A stretch of 64,000 nt of DNA, taken from Microstegium vimineum. Its lineage: Eukaryota; Streptophyta; Magnoliopsida; Poales; Poaceae. Positions within the stretch are counted from its first letter, which is position 1. Every line of letters starts with the position of its first letter. Below the pieces are notes generated by a model. It ran no database searches. It was not told the origin of the DNA and was given only the letters and a program-made list of their open reading frames with translations. The translations under genes were made by a program, and so were the position numbers. Of the stretch, positions 1 through 10,640 are shown in pieces. The stretch lies in contig CM039141.1 in NCBI GenBank assembly GCA_022036555.1, positions 6,111,773-6,175,772 on the forward strand. The letters are read 5' to 3'.

Positions 1-121
1 GGGGTATTCGTAATGTTGATAATAATAGTATTGATTATGGTAAAGTTTAGACATCTATATACTTAATGAGTTAATTCAAGTGAATTCGGATAAAGTTTAG
101 CTTTTCAGGGGGAGCTTTAAT

Positions 122-290
122 GTTTATTTTTGACCTGTAGGCTGTAGCTAAGCTCAGTCAAGCCAACCACATACCAATTCAGGTTTAGTCTATCTGAGCT
201 CAAGTTCTGATTTTGTTTATTTTTGACCTGTAGCTAAGCTCAGTCAAACCAACCATTCAGGTTTAGTCTATCTGAGCTCAAGTTCTGATT
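122..290. repeat. Imperfect tandem duplication, about 93 bp unit, two copies
   Basis: The segment beginning at 122 is repeated from 215, including the same run through 'ctatctgagctcaagttctg'. The second copy has lost two short internal stretches. No coding content is seen. Confidence 0.8.
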
Positions 291-446
291 TTATTAGTGC
301 TCTCCTCTCAAATAGAAGCCTAGCCCATCCTGCTTGGGACTAGAAGTGAATTTAGTTGTTTTGATATCAATTGAAGCCAAACTGGTTTAAACGCTTGACT
401 TTTTTACACTCCTTGTTACATTCACCAGCATGATTCTTTGGTGCCT

Positions 447-521
447 GTTAGTCCTCAGGTGGACCACTGGTGTTAGTCCTCAGGTGGACCACTGGTGTCA
501 GTCCTCTGGTGGACCACCTGT
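447..521. repeat. 25-bp tandem repeat, three copies
   Basis: Three head-to-tail 25-bp units start at 447, 472 and 497, built around 'agtcctcaggtggaccac'. The first two are identical and the third has four changes. It is a minisatellite-like spacer repeat. Confidence 0.9.
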
Positions 522-2066
522 TCATGTCCGCTCTGATTTATTCGAGAGAAAATGTCGGCTCTGATTTTTGAAGTCATGGTTTCAGTTATCCCTCTGAAGT
601 TTTATCATCTGTGTCATTTCTATTACTTTACCATTACACTTATAATGATGGTATTGATTTTGGAGCAACATGGAAAATTTGTAATGTACACTCTTCTGGA
701 CCGGTCGTACTGCATTGTTAGTTGTTATGTAGTCTGTTGAGACAATGACAAACCACTGCGCCACAAGTCCACAAGTGTGTGGCCTGCTTAGCCTATGCAA
801 AGCACGGACCATATTGAAACTTGAAAGTGCATTAAAGGATGGGAGCATGTAAGAAGCATTAAACAGGAAGAGTATCTTTAAAAATAGAACAATGTTGGTT
901 CATTTATTATTATTATTTGGTTGGTCAAATCACGTCATTGATGGAACACAGACCTATTTCAGGCACTACCACTTGGCGTACACACACCAACTTAGAAATA
1001 TCTTCAACGCGTTTGCATGCTGATGGTCGTTTTAGAATTTTGGCATTGCTAAAATAAATGATGTAGAAGGCGAGGGGAAATCTTGGTGTCGACTTATGCT
1101 AATTAACTTTGACAAGACAATGGCTTCTGCAGTTCTTAAGGCTAGCTGATAAGTTCAAGGGAACAGGGTGCTAAAGTCATCAACTTCAGGAAGTAGATTA
1201 ATCTAGTACCCCCATAATCATTTTCTTGATGAAACGTCAATTAACTCTGTTAAGCATACATGTCTCCTAAAATTGACCTGTTATCTTAATAACCATTTGA
1301 TAGCCTTAGAAACTCACTTCTTGCATGGTCTCAACTACTTAACTGATTACCATAACTGTGTTTCTCGTAAGTTAAAAAATTGTTGTCGGGCACAGAACTG
1401 CTATGCTCATTGTATATGTTCCCTCTCTAGCCCTTCATATTATTGTTTATGGCTTCTTAAAATTGTATTCTTCATTCAAACTTAGATGGATCATGCAGTC
1501 GGCATCCAACGCGCAAACACAGCTAACGGGTAAGACCAATATCAATGTATAGTGTCATAGCGCCTTGTTTTTCAAGACTATCAAATGAAATGAAACTTGG
1601 ATGTAAAGTTTCATTCTAGAGTTTTATAGGTATTTAATTTAATGACTCATGTCATAAAAAATGTCTAGGTGGCAAGCTATTTAATACAAATTAAACTTGC
1701 ACTAAGACTAACCTAACAAAAGCATAAAAAACAATGCAAGTTCATGTGTACTTTTCATCTGCAACAAACCAACATCATGAGATTCAGCCTGTGATTGTGT
1801 GGACGACGATATGTATGCTATCACTATCTGAGTGGTATAACAATTGTATATAAATTTAAACAAAAAAAAAGTAGATATTTTGATATCTGACAGTTTTCAA
1901 AAATAAAATATTTCACTAATTGACATTAATTTCATACCGTCACACCGGAACCCCAAAACTTAGCTTTGTCATGGCACGCAGTCGTCCTACTCGTAGACTA
2001 CTGTACTATTCTATAACATCTTCTTAATTAAATTAACGACTGATCGATGTGATCATGTGATGTGCA
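522..2066. other. Intergenic spacer, nothing recognised
   Basis: This is AT-rich sequence upstream of the first carboxylesterase copy. Short open frames show no family resemblance, and I see no RNA gene or transposon ends. Confidence 0.6.
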
Positions 2067-2072
2067 TATATA
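2067..2072 (+). promoter_or_regulatory. Possible TATA box of the CXE copy at 2226
   Basis: TATATA lies about 155 bp before the ATG at 2226, followed by a more GC-rich leader. Position and composition fit a plant TATA box. There is no direct evidence of use. Confidence 0.35.
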
Positions 2073-2225
2073 GGCGGCATCGAACAACATTGTGATCATC
2101 AAAAACATAAAACCATTGCAAGTTGGTAACGGCAGTCTGCGTCTGCACCTCGTTATCTCACCACTCACCAGTTAACACTGGCTCAGCACTGCCGGTGCAT
2201 ACACGTAACTAACGGACTGCCAGAA

Positions 2226-3756
2226 ATGGGAGGCCCCGACAACCACGCCCGCCGGACGCCGTCCCTGCCGTTGACGGTGCGCGTCCAGCTGGCGGCGCTG
2301 GCGCTGGCGCACCGCCGGGACGGCAGCGTCCGGCGCCTCCTCGTCTCCCTCGGCGACCTCAAGTCTGGCGCCACGTCCCGACCGGACGCCTCGGGGGTGC
2401 GCTCCACCGACGTCACCATCGACGCCTCCCGCGGCCTGTGGGCGCGCGTCTTCTCCCCCTCGCCCGACGCGACCGCGGCCCCCGTTCCCGTCGTCGTCTA
2501 CTTCCACGGCGGCGGGTTCGTGCTCTTCTCCGCGGCGTCGCGCCCCTACGACGCTTTTGTTAGAGTTAGATCTTTTCCCGTTAGGCCCAACGGACTAACG
2601 GGCCCTAGGTCACGCCCTGATCGGGGGCGTCCAACCCTGTGGTTGGTGGGCCCCCGTCGCACAGTGCTATATAAGGAAGGTGGGGGCCGGGGCGCCAGGC
2701 ACGTCTCACGAGGTTCACCTGCGCCGCCACACCCCACCGACATTCCCTAAACCCTAGTCCGATCTAAAGGGGGCACTGCAAGCGGCGGGAAGTACCACCG
2801 ACGGCGGCGACCACCCTGTACGTGCAGATGACGACGGACACGACGACTGACGGTACCGCGACAACCATGGCCGACGGCGGGATGAACCCTAACACCGCCG
2901 CCGCCACTGCTACTCATACCGTCGACCCCTCTGGTCTGTGTCTCTTTCTCCTCTCTCCCTCTACTCCTCTCTGCATTACATGAACTACATACATCTACTA
3001 CTACTAGAACTCGATCTACTCCACTAGATCCGCTCATAGACGATCCTAGAATTACTATCAGCCTTCTGCCGCCGGCTGTGCAGCGACCTCCGCGCCGTCG
3101 TCGTGTCCGTCAATTACCGCCTGGCGCCCGGGCACCGGTTCCCCGCGGCGTACGACGACGGCGTCGCCGCGCTACGCTACCTCGACGCCAACGCCGACAA
3201 CTTCCTGCCGGCGGCGGCCCACGTCCGCGTCGACCTCTCCAGCTGCTTCCTCGCCGGCGACAGCGCGGGCGGCAACATCGCGCACCACGTGGCAAAGCGC
3301 TGGGCGGCGTCCGCGTCCGTGAACGCGAACCTCCGCGTCGCCGGCGCCGTCCTGATCCAGCCGTTCTTCGGCGGGGAGGAGCGGACGGCGGCCGAGGTGG
3401 CGCTGGACGGGGTGTCCGTGCTGTCGGTGGCCGCGACCGACCACTACTGGAGGGAGTTCCTGCCGGAGGGCGCCACGCGGGACCACGAGGCGGCGCGCGT
3501 GTGCGGCGTCGACGGCGTCCAGCTCGCCGACGCGTTCCCGCCCGCGATGGTGGTGGTCGGTGGCTTCGACCTGCTCAAGGACTGGCAGGCCAGGTACGTG
3601 GAGGCGCTGCGCGGGAAAGGGAAGCCCGTGCGGGTGGTCGAGTACCCGGACGCCGTCCACGGCTTCCACGCGTTTCCGGAGCTCGCCGACTCCGGCAAGT
3701 TCGTGGAGGAGATGAAGCTGTTCGTCCAAGAGCATAGGTCCAAGCGTGCCGTCTAG
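2226..3756 (+). pseudogene. CXE-type carboxylesterase split by a solo LTR
   Basis: Plant carboxylesterases of the CXE/GID1-like alpha/beta-hydrolase group hydrolyse small esters. The first part (2226-2557) reads from ATG through the N-terminal CXE region to the oxyanion-hole HGGG (about residues 94-97) and PYDA. It then runs into foreign DNA. The second part resumes at 3061 with the FCRRLC segment, YRLAPGHRFPAAYDDG, the nucleophile motif GDSAGG, the acid in GGFDLLKDWQ and the histidine in AVHGF, ending at a TAG at 3754-3756. The coding sequence is otherwise intact, and the interruption adds 508 bp, which is not a multiple of three. Read straight through, translation stops at 2750. The copy is therefore probably a recent pseudogene, unless an unusual splice removes the insert in frame. 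It is the only plus-strand CXE copy here. Confidence 0.88.
2558..3060 (+). mobile_element. Solo LTR inserted in the CXE coding sequence
   Basis: The 503-bp insert begins TGTTAG and ends ATCA, the TG...CA boundaries of an LTR. It is flanked by 5-bp direct repeats, GCTTT at 2553-2557 and GCCTT at 3061-3065, which differ at one base. Inside is TATATAA (2668-2674) followed by a GC-rich leader, as in an LTR promoter. There are no internal retroelement genes, so the copy is best read as a solo LTR left by recombination between two LTRs. I cannot assign it to Copia or Gypsy by eye. The strand is taken from the TATA box. Confidence 0.85.
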
Positions 3757-5172
3757 TCTACGTCTACGTTGGTAGGGACGGTGTCCGTCCGTGGAATTTG
3801 ATGTAAAACTCGTGCCAAAAATAAACAAACATAGCCAAAGAACATAATGAATGTATCTCAATGCAAAAAAAAGATACTAAAATAATAAAAAATGAGACAA
3901 TTTAGCCTTCAAAATATATAGATAACAAAATAATAAATCACTGATTCACATAGGCAACCATTGGTAAATAATAATTTTCAATTAACACTAAAAAATCACT
4001 AATGTATTGTAGAAATAATAATTTAGTTACCATTATTCATAATCATCTAACATCTAACTACAGAAGGGGGGGGGGGGGCTAAGGATCGCCATGCGTGGCA
4101 AGGCCGCACAGTTTTTCTAGTTGATTGTATTGTTGAAAATGATTTTTTATTATGGTAAATCATTTAACCCCTCAAAAGATAGGATAAACTATTTTTATAG
4201 AGTGGGTAAGGAGAAACTATTTTTTAGCTCCTAATATGTTGATTCATTTCAAAAAATCACTTCACAGAATCAACAAAATCAACGTACTCGTTTGTCATGA
4301 AAAAAAATTAGCATACATTCAAAACTGCTTTGGAGCTCTGTTAAAAACTCAAAGAGGCCCTAACATGCGTCAGAGCATGGGTATGTTTAGAATGTGCTAT
4401 AAAATAAAAGATACCGGCATTATAATTGTTTGGGGGCTTAAATAAATGTTTAGAAAAAAATAATTAAGGAGGAACGTATAAGCGTGGACGGGGGAAATAA
4501 CTAATCAAAGTGAGATCTATAACCAGATCATATTTATAGGTGTAGAAAAAATATAGTTCATAAATATATATATTCCACCAATTTCCGAAGGGAAAGCAGA
4601 CAGGATGTTCCACCAATAGGCAATAGTCGAATGGAGAGCAGATAGAGTGGAAAATATATTAGCATGAGTCTATGAGAGAGCTGCAGTTGGTAGGTGCCAT
4701 TTGAAAAAAACACTGCATTGACTTCGCTAACTTGTTCAGATTTGGGTTTTTGTGGTCTTTGAACACTGTAGAACCAGAGGGCCTCAGGTTCTAGGCACAT
4801 ACTGTAGCTTTCTGATACAGCAGACAATGCACAAGGCATTTATTTGGCGGTCAGGATCAGGATGAATTGTCGCAGGCATAGAGCACATGAGTTTACGTCG
4901 GCATGCGGCAGTTTACCAAGTGGAATTGAACAACATCAGCACGGTGACAGTTTACCAAAACAAGGACAGTAACTTAAGAACAGGGAGGATACTGAAACTG
5001 ACAGTGACAGTACATGCGATGTTTGCTTAGGGTAAGCTTCCGTTTCATTAATCAATCTGTCTAATACTAAAAAAAACATTTATGTTTTGTCAAAAAGTAC
5101 ATAACTATATACAGCACAGAATGTTTCATTGTAGTTGTTCCTTCGGCTACTTGTAAGTTGTTATTGTGTGAG
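3757..5172. other. AT-rich spacer, nothing recognised
   Basis: This is the 3' flank of the disrupted CXE copy, followed by AT-rich DNA with a run of G around 4066-4078. The part nearest 5173 may be former 3' UTR of the MLH1 piece. No genes or transposon ends are identified. Confidence 0.5.
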
Positions 5173-6629
5173 CTAACATCTCTCAAAAATCTTGTAAAGT
5201 TTCTCCAGAGAAGCAATCTGCACACGCAGTTTAGAAAAATAAATAGAAAGATGTAAAGCAACCATTGTTAATTTATTATTATCATCGACAGAGGTGGGTC
5301 ATACAAATAACACTATAAATATAGGACTCCATATTGGCAATTTGTTAAACAAATCAATGCCAACCTGGTGAGAAATATAAGAGCTTGTACGTAAAGCATG
5401 CCAATGAATTAGGTGCAGCAACTAAACCATCCATAGATCAAAGTATAGTGTCAGGGGTTTGGTCATATCTAATATTCTACACAGTCAAAAGGTGTACACG
5501 CCAAAGCTTTGAAACACAAGGGAACAAACCTGAACAAAGGTTCCATCTGTTGCCATTGACTTTGGGGGCTTGAGGAAAAGTCGAATGGATGGAAACAAGA
5601 CATGCTGAATGGTCACTTGCGTTGGGACCATGTTGTCTTTGCTCCCGCAAGTAGTTCGTGATCAATGTCATCTTCATCTGTGGCACAATTCTTTCTTCAT
5701 CTTCATCTTTGCTTCCGCAAGTAGTACTCCCTGATGGATTTGAAAGGATAGGAGGATGGAGTGCGTAGAAGTTCCCAATAGCAGCAGCAACTGTTCTGAA
5801 ACACTCTTTCTCATCATCCCAGGTAACCTATTTTAAGATTAAAATTGCTAAAAATATCAGGGTTGCCAAAACTAGGGGGGACTGCATCATCCAGAAAAAT
5901 GCCATGAGGCAATATATATCAGGGCTCAAACTAAGAAACAAGTTAAATAAGAAATCATGTTCAGATACTTATACGAAAAGCTAGTTAAATTTCAAACACT
6001 GAAACAGTTCTGCAAATGAATTACTTGCCATCTCGATAGGGAGTGTACAGTCTAGGTCTAGCACTCTAGTTCCACGCTCCAATTTTAAATTAGCACACAT
6101 AATGAACTTGACAACTTAATAAGAGAAAACCTACATCATTCCCCAGAGTCAACAAAAATTCTGGGAGACAATCCATATCAGGAGTGTACTGATCAAGTAC
6201 AACTGGAAGCCTGGTCAAGTTCCCATCTTGATCAACGTGAATAGAGAAGTACTCATTAATCATCTCAGTGTTTTTTTTTTTGAGCTTTCAGCGTTTTCTT
6301 TCAGTATCTTCAAGTTTACCTGCAAAAAATAGATTATGTTTGTTTAAGGAGCTAAGTAACAAGAAGTTGGCGGACTCAAACTGAAATAAACAAACTTATA
6401 GATATTATACATCACCTTAGGCACCTATCACATTAACCAAGATTTTCGGCAATTCAGAAAACAACTTACCTCTGCAATCTCCAATTTCTCCTTATCATTT
6501 TCATCACTGATTAATTCATCATCTTTCAGTGCCATCAGAATCAGATCCTGAAGAGGAGCTGGTTCACTAAGCTGTATAGCATTGAAGTTTCCAAAACGGC
6601 ACAGAGCTTGCTGGTACATGAGTTCTTTA
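5173..6629 (-). pseudogene. MLH1: C-terminal MLH1 fragment, intron-containing, frameshifted
   Basis: MLH1 is the MutL-type partner in eukaryotic DNA mismatch repair. Four exon blocks match the plant C-terminal region, read on the minus strand. 6470-6629 contains ALCRFGNFNAIQLSEPAPLQ. 6135-6319 contains NEYFSIHVDQDGNLTRLPVV. 5530-5827 contains TWDDEKECF and, further on, WSQRK...TIQHVLFPS. 5173-5217 gives IASLEKLYKIFERC and the stop. GT/AG splice sites are kept at each boundary, so this is a genomic copy, not a retrocopy. Damage includes a 23-bp A-rich insertion at about 6269-6291 bounded by a repeated TCAG. There are also a frame change in the acidic linker near 5670-5700 and a one-base loss near 5605. 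The whole ATPase half of MLH1 is missing, so this is a dead fragment and a working MLH1 should lie elsewhere. Confidence 0.88.
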
Positions 6630-6978
6630 CTGCACCGTAAATCGAATAATGAACATGTCACATGAAATGAAATTAAATACTAAAATGTCCCTGGAAATAA
6701 ATAATATCAATGCAATATGTCGAAGTGGCAGCAGCTGTTGCAATGCAGGTGGTAGCAGTGTGATGGTCTGGCATGACATCATGAAGTCCTGAACAACTTT
6801 ATGTGGGCATGCATGCATCATATCTGTATGGTTAGAGTGGAATTGGGTTTCTAGTGCTCTTCAAAATCTAAAGTGTGCACATAAGCTATATGGGTGAGAG
6901 CCTAACTTGCTTGTTAGCTTTTTTTTAGTGGCAGGACCTTGAGTTGTCAGTAACTATTCCCTCCGTTCATTTTTGGTA
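6630..6978. other. Short spacer, nothing recognised
   Basis: I see no further MLH1 exon upstream of 6629, so the captured or duplicated piece appears to end near here. A 'ctccgttc' string at 6961-6968 resembles a Stowaway end, but I find no partner. Confidence 0.5.
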
Positions 6979-6989
6979 TGCTTTCATTT

Positions 6990-7658
6990 ATTTATTTTTT
7001 TGACACATAAAACCGTGGGGAAAAAACCCCCGGCACCCACGAAAAGCATAAAAAAAAAAAACAAGAGCAGGAAAGGGTCACCAAGGGGAGTGACCACACC
7101 ACCAACACACACAAAGAAAGAAAAAAGAAAACAATAAAGGAAAAAAAAAACTAACCAAAACATACAGGCCAACCAAAACTAAAAACTACATGCTGAGCTA
7201 AAGAGAAACAAAAAAAAAGAAACTAAACAAAAATTACAAGCTATTAAGCCAAGAACTAATAGAGGCATGAAGAGATGGCTTTATCCTGTGAAGGTGAACA
7301 GTAATTTCTTGTTTAAAAGCAGATTTCCAGGGACCCAAGCAAGGAGCTTTTCCTTCAAAAATAAAAGCATTTCGTTCCACCCATATGCAATTTGCAGCAA
7401 TCATGAAGATTTCCATGAAAAAAGAGTGAGGAGAAGCCTTCTTTGCAATGAATAATTTCTGGAAGATGTTAACTGAATCTGTCCAAACAATACCCAAAGC
7501 AAACCATCTGCTGGTGGCTGCTGAACATTCAAAAAATAGGTGCTCAAGAGTTTCCTCCACATTATCTTGACACAGCACACAGTTGTACCCTTCTTGCAGG
7601 ATTTTTTTCCTTCTTCTGAGAATATTGCGGGTATTAAGTTGATCATTCAGCAAAAGTC
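6990..7658 (-). mobile_element. 5'-truncated LINE (non-LTR retrotransposon)
   Basis: On the minus strand the frame from 7653 to 7234 encodes the C-terminal reverse-transcriptase zinc-binding region (zf-RVT) of plant LINEs. It shows CVLC, then EHLFFEC, then an aromatic-rich tail, and ends in a stop. A pyrimidine-rich 3' UTR follows and ends in an A-rich tail at about 6985-7005. Similar 11-13 bp strings flank it, ATGCTTTCATT at 6979-6989 and ATGCACTTTCATT at 7659-7671, which is a plausible target duplication with a 2-bp indel. The reverse transcriptase and endonuclease domains are absent, as expected of a 5'-truncated insertion. Confidence 0.8.
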
Positions 7659-7671
7659 ATGCACTTTCATT

Positions 7672-8338
7672 GGCATGCTTAGGCTACAGGCTGCTAAACA
7701 AACTACAAGGAACACTCACGCCTGCTAAAGAAACTACAAACGACCAACCGACCATAATCAAGGGCACTAACCACCTGGAGCAATGGCAACTAAGAGAGAT
7801 AAACCTCAAGCCCCTGACAACGACCAAGCCTTTCCCTCATCTTCAGCTCAGCCAGTGCGCCTCAAGAGTAGGAAAACGAAAATACAGTTTCTTCTGCAAG
7901 CATAAAGGCTATTGCTCTAAAAAAATAATACCTAAGGATGCAGGCAGATAGAAAGATGGCACTGGTTGCAAGGAGACTCCTCGTACATATAAATATAATT
8001 CAGGGAAAAAAATCAAACTTGCACAATTCGCAACACTAAAATTATAAAGACAAGAAGTCCTACCATATACATACTACAGGAAGATAAGAAACCGTACCAT
8101 AACTTCTCTAGGTTGATGACACCTCCAAATCATCTTCAATTACAATTAAGCAAAACAAAATACATCCTAGTTAAGGTTTAGACTCTGTTCTCTATTTAGC
8201 CCTGCAGTTTGAGTTCCATCCCAATGGCAGTCCTTCAATTCTGAAATGACACTCACAGTACTATATTTTCCGTGACAGTGTCAGTCTTTAACTGCCTTGC
8301 TCAACATTTCTCTGAACACAGTTAATAAATCCTCTATC
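7672..8338. other. Spacer downstream of the PPR gene
   Basis: No gene is recognised. The part next to 8338 is probably the 3' UTR of the minus-strand PPR gene. Confidence 0.5.
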
Positions 8339-10246
8339 CTACCAGGTTCTATCAATCAAGGTTTTATAGGTAGCAACATCGGGTTTCAATCCCATAGAGA
8401 CCATGCCATCAAGTAAAGTATTAAAGGTAACAACAGTGGGTTCCAAGACAATCGAGAGCATATCATCAAGGAGCTTCATCACTTTGTCCACTTCACCAGC
8501 TATAAAATACCCATGAATCATTGTATTGTAGGAAACAACATTAGGTTTAACTCCTGCACGTGGCATCAAATCAAAGAGTTTTTGAGCCTCCGTAACCTTT
8601 CCTTCTTTGAATAGCTTGTCTATCATTCCATTGAACACATTGACATCAGGAGGAAAGCCTCTATCCATCATCTCATAAAATAGTTCCTCAGCCTTCTCCC
8701 ATTTGCCGTACATAGAGAAACCATGAATTAGGGTTCTAAATGTTATGATATTTGGAGACAATCCGTCATCAATCATCTGAGAAAATTGGGACAATGCATC
8801 GTCCAGCCGGCCTATCTTGAAAAGACCATCTATAACCGTGTTGTAGGTGACTATGTTTGGCATCAATCCTTGCTGCCGCATTTTATTAAAAGTAAGCATT
8901 GCCTCATCTAACCTTCCACATTTAATGTATGCATAGATCTGTATGTTAAAGATATGATGATCAGGCCGCATTCCGTTCTGTACCATTAGATCTATGACAT
9001 TGTCCATTTCAACAAGATTGCCTTCGGTAGCATACCCATGAAGCAGACTTGTATAGGTGGTAACATTGGGATTTTCACCGCTATGAATCATAGAATCAAA
9101 AATGTCTCTAGCTTCTGTGTGCCGTCCAGATTTGCAAAGACAGTCTATCACCATACTGTAAGTAACAACATTTGGCCGTTGCCCATCTGTGGACATTTGC
9201 TTGAGAATTATGACTGCCTGTTTCCACTGTCCCGAAGACAGGTATCCGTGGATCAGACTGTTATATGTGGTGCAGTTTGGCATAATATGTTTGTCAAACA
9301 TCTGCCGAAGGACCTCCTCGGCCTTGTCCATTGCTCGAACCTTGCATAGGCCATCAATGATTGAACTGCAGGTCACAACATTTGGCAGGATCCCACGATC
9401 AAGCATTTCACAAAACAGGGTGTAACCTTTCCCTACCTCGCCCTCTTTAAAGAAGCCATCGATTACAGTGCTATAAGACACCACATTAGGTGGGCAGCTA
9501 TCTCCATCCTCAGCCATCATGTGGATGAGCTCGACAGCCTCTTCACATTTCTTCTCTGCACAAAGCCCTTTGAGAAGTGTGGTGTAGGAGAAGACATCGG
9601 GGGTGCAGCCGAGCTCAGGCATCCGTCGGAGCACAATATTCACTGTGTCACTCGTGTTCTTCTCAACACAGTGGGCCCTAAGAAGGGGAGTGAAGATGAT
9701 GGCATTTGCCCTGAGTCCCGTCTTAATGATTTGGCCCAATGCGGCAAAGCCGAGGTTCAAGCAGCCCGCATCGCAGCAGCAGCTGATGAGGATGCCGTAG
9801 GTAGCTATGTCTGGAGCCACCGTCTTGGGGCCAGCTCGGGCCATGCGGTTGAACATGAACACGGCGAGCGCAGGGCCGTCGCGCACGGTGGAGGAGACCG
9901 GGGCGTGAGCGACGGCAGTGAGGAGCTGGGTGAGGGCGTAAACGGAGCCGGGCCTCGCTTGAGGAAGCAATTCGTCGAACAGATCGAGTGTGTCCTCGGG
10001 GCCTAGGTCCCCCGAGCGGTAACACTTTCCGATGAAGAGCTCCAGCTCCCTGGAAGGGCGGTGGTCGGCCCTCCACCGGCCCGCGGCTGCTGAAACGGCC
10101 GACGGTGGGGAGCGCCTCTGGATGGATGGCAACACCTCGTCGCAGAGTTGGCGCGCTGCCTCAGCGTCAAGACTTCCCGAGCGGATGCGCCGTCCAATGA
10201 TCCGCTTCAGCTTCTTCAGCCAAGCGGGGCGCGTCCGGCTCGACAT
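8339..10246 (-). CDS. P-type PPR protein, Rf (restorer-of-fertility)-like
   Basis: Pentatricopeptide-repeat proteins bind organelle RNA one base per repeat. Rf-like members act in mitochondria and can silence male-sterility transcripts. The frame gives 635 residues from ATG at 10246; an upstream in-frame GTG at 10273 is a less likely start. The N-terminus is basic (LKKLKRIIGRRIRSG), as in organelle presequences. About 14-15 repeats of 35 residues follow, each with the usual core such as PNVVTYSMVIDCLCKSGR, from about residue 140 to the end. There is no E or DYW editing domain, so it is the P class. The last two repeats look collapsed: TFNTLLDGM runs straight into VSMGLKPDVATYKTLID and a stop, as if about one repeat and the usual C-terminal repeats were lost. 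It is intronless, as usual. A MULE insertion lies about 265 bp upstream of the start. Confidence 0.9.
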   Translation of the reverse strand: MSSRTRPAWLKKLKRIIGRRIRSGSLDAEAARQLCDEVLPSIQRRSPPSAVSAAAGRWRADHRPSRELELFIGKCYRSGDLGPEDTLDLFDELLPQARPGSVYALTQLLTAVAHAPVSSTVRDGPALAVFMFNRMARAGPKTVAPDIATYGILISCCCDAGCLNLGFAALGQIIKTGLRANAIIFTPLLRAHCVEKNTSDTVNIVLRRMPELGCTPDVFSYTTLLKGLCAEKKCEEAVELIHMMAEDGDSCPPNVVSYSTVIDGFFKEGEVGKGYTLFCEMLDRGILPNVVTCSSIIDGLCKVRAMDKAEEVLRQMFDKHIMPNCTTYNSLIHGYLSSGQWKQAVIILKQMSTDGQRPNVVTYSMVIDCLCKSGRHTEARDIFDSMIHSGENPNVTTYTSLLHGYATEGNLVEMDNVIDLMVQNGMRPDHHIFNIQIYAYIKCGRLDEAMLTFNKMRQQGLMPNIVTYNTVIDGLFKIGRLDDALSQFSQMIDDGLSPNIITFRTLIHGFSMYGKWEKAEELFYEMMDRGFPPDVNVFNGMIDKLFKEGKVTEAQKLFDLMPRAGVKPNVVSYNTMIHGYFIAGEVDKVMKLLDDMLSIVLEPTVVTFNTLLDGMVSMGLKPDVATYKTLIDRTW

Positions 10247-10357
10247 GCTCGTCGCCGGACGTGTGCGATCCACGCCCGGCGCCTCCGATTCGGTGGGAAA
10301 TGCAGGTCGCTCCAGCTGGGATGGTCCGCACTCTGCACAACGCGGCGGTGGTGTGTG

Positions 10358-10497
10358 GGAGTGGGGGAACGCTGCGCGTAGGCTCTGGGGGCGGCGGCGG
10401 CGTGGAATGGTCCGCAGACACTCCCACAGCGCGGTGGGCGGCGGCGGCGGCGGCAGTGGAGTGGGGGAACACTGCGCGTGGGCTGTGGGCGGCGGCG
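10358..10497. repeat. GC-rich duplication upstream of the PPR gene
   Basis: The stretch containing 'gagtgggggaac' and the following GC-rich run at about 10358-10400 recurs at about 10459-10497, roughly 101 bp apart. It lies in the presumed promoter or 5' UTR of the PPR gene. Confidence 0.7.
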
Positions 10498-10511
10498 GGG
10501 TGCTCTGTTAC

Positions 10512-10640
10512 GAGAAATTGGCTATTATAAAACTCCAAATGTTGGGTTTCTCAATAATATAATTCCTAACATTTGATTCTTTATAATAGGATTTTAAACA
10601 ATTATAATAAGCTCTAATAACATTTTAGATCATTTAATTA
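10512..10640 (+). repeat. MULE-1 left terminal inverted repeat
   Basis: It starts GAGAAATTGGCTATTATA and matches the reverse complement of the sequence ending at 17117 over about 130 bp. The inner limit is approximate. Confidence 0.85.

Noticed and set aside
2559..3061. Ordinary GT-AG intron in the CXE gene at 2226
   Set aside because: Ends coincide with TG...CA LTR termini and 5-bp flanks, splicing would shift the frame, and the other CXE genes here are intronless.
4066..4078. G-run as a G-quadruplex or regulatory site
   Set aside because: A single homopolymer in AT-rich spacer with no gene context; probably length-variable noise.
10246..10273. GTG at 10273 as the PPR start
   Set aside because: Nuclear genes start at ATG. 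The first in-frame ATG is at 10246 and leaves a typical presequence.
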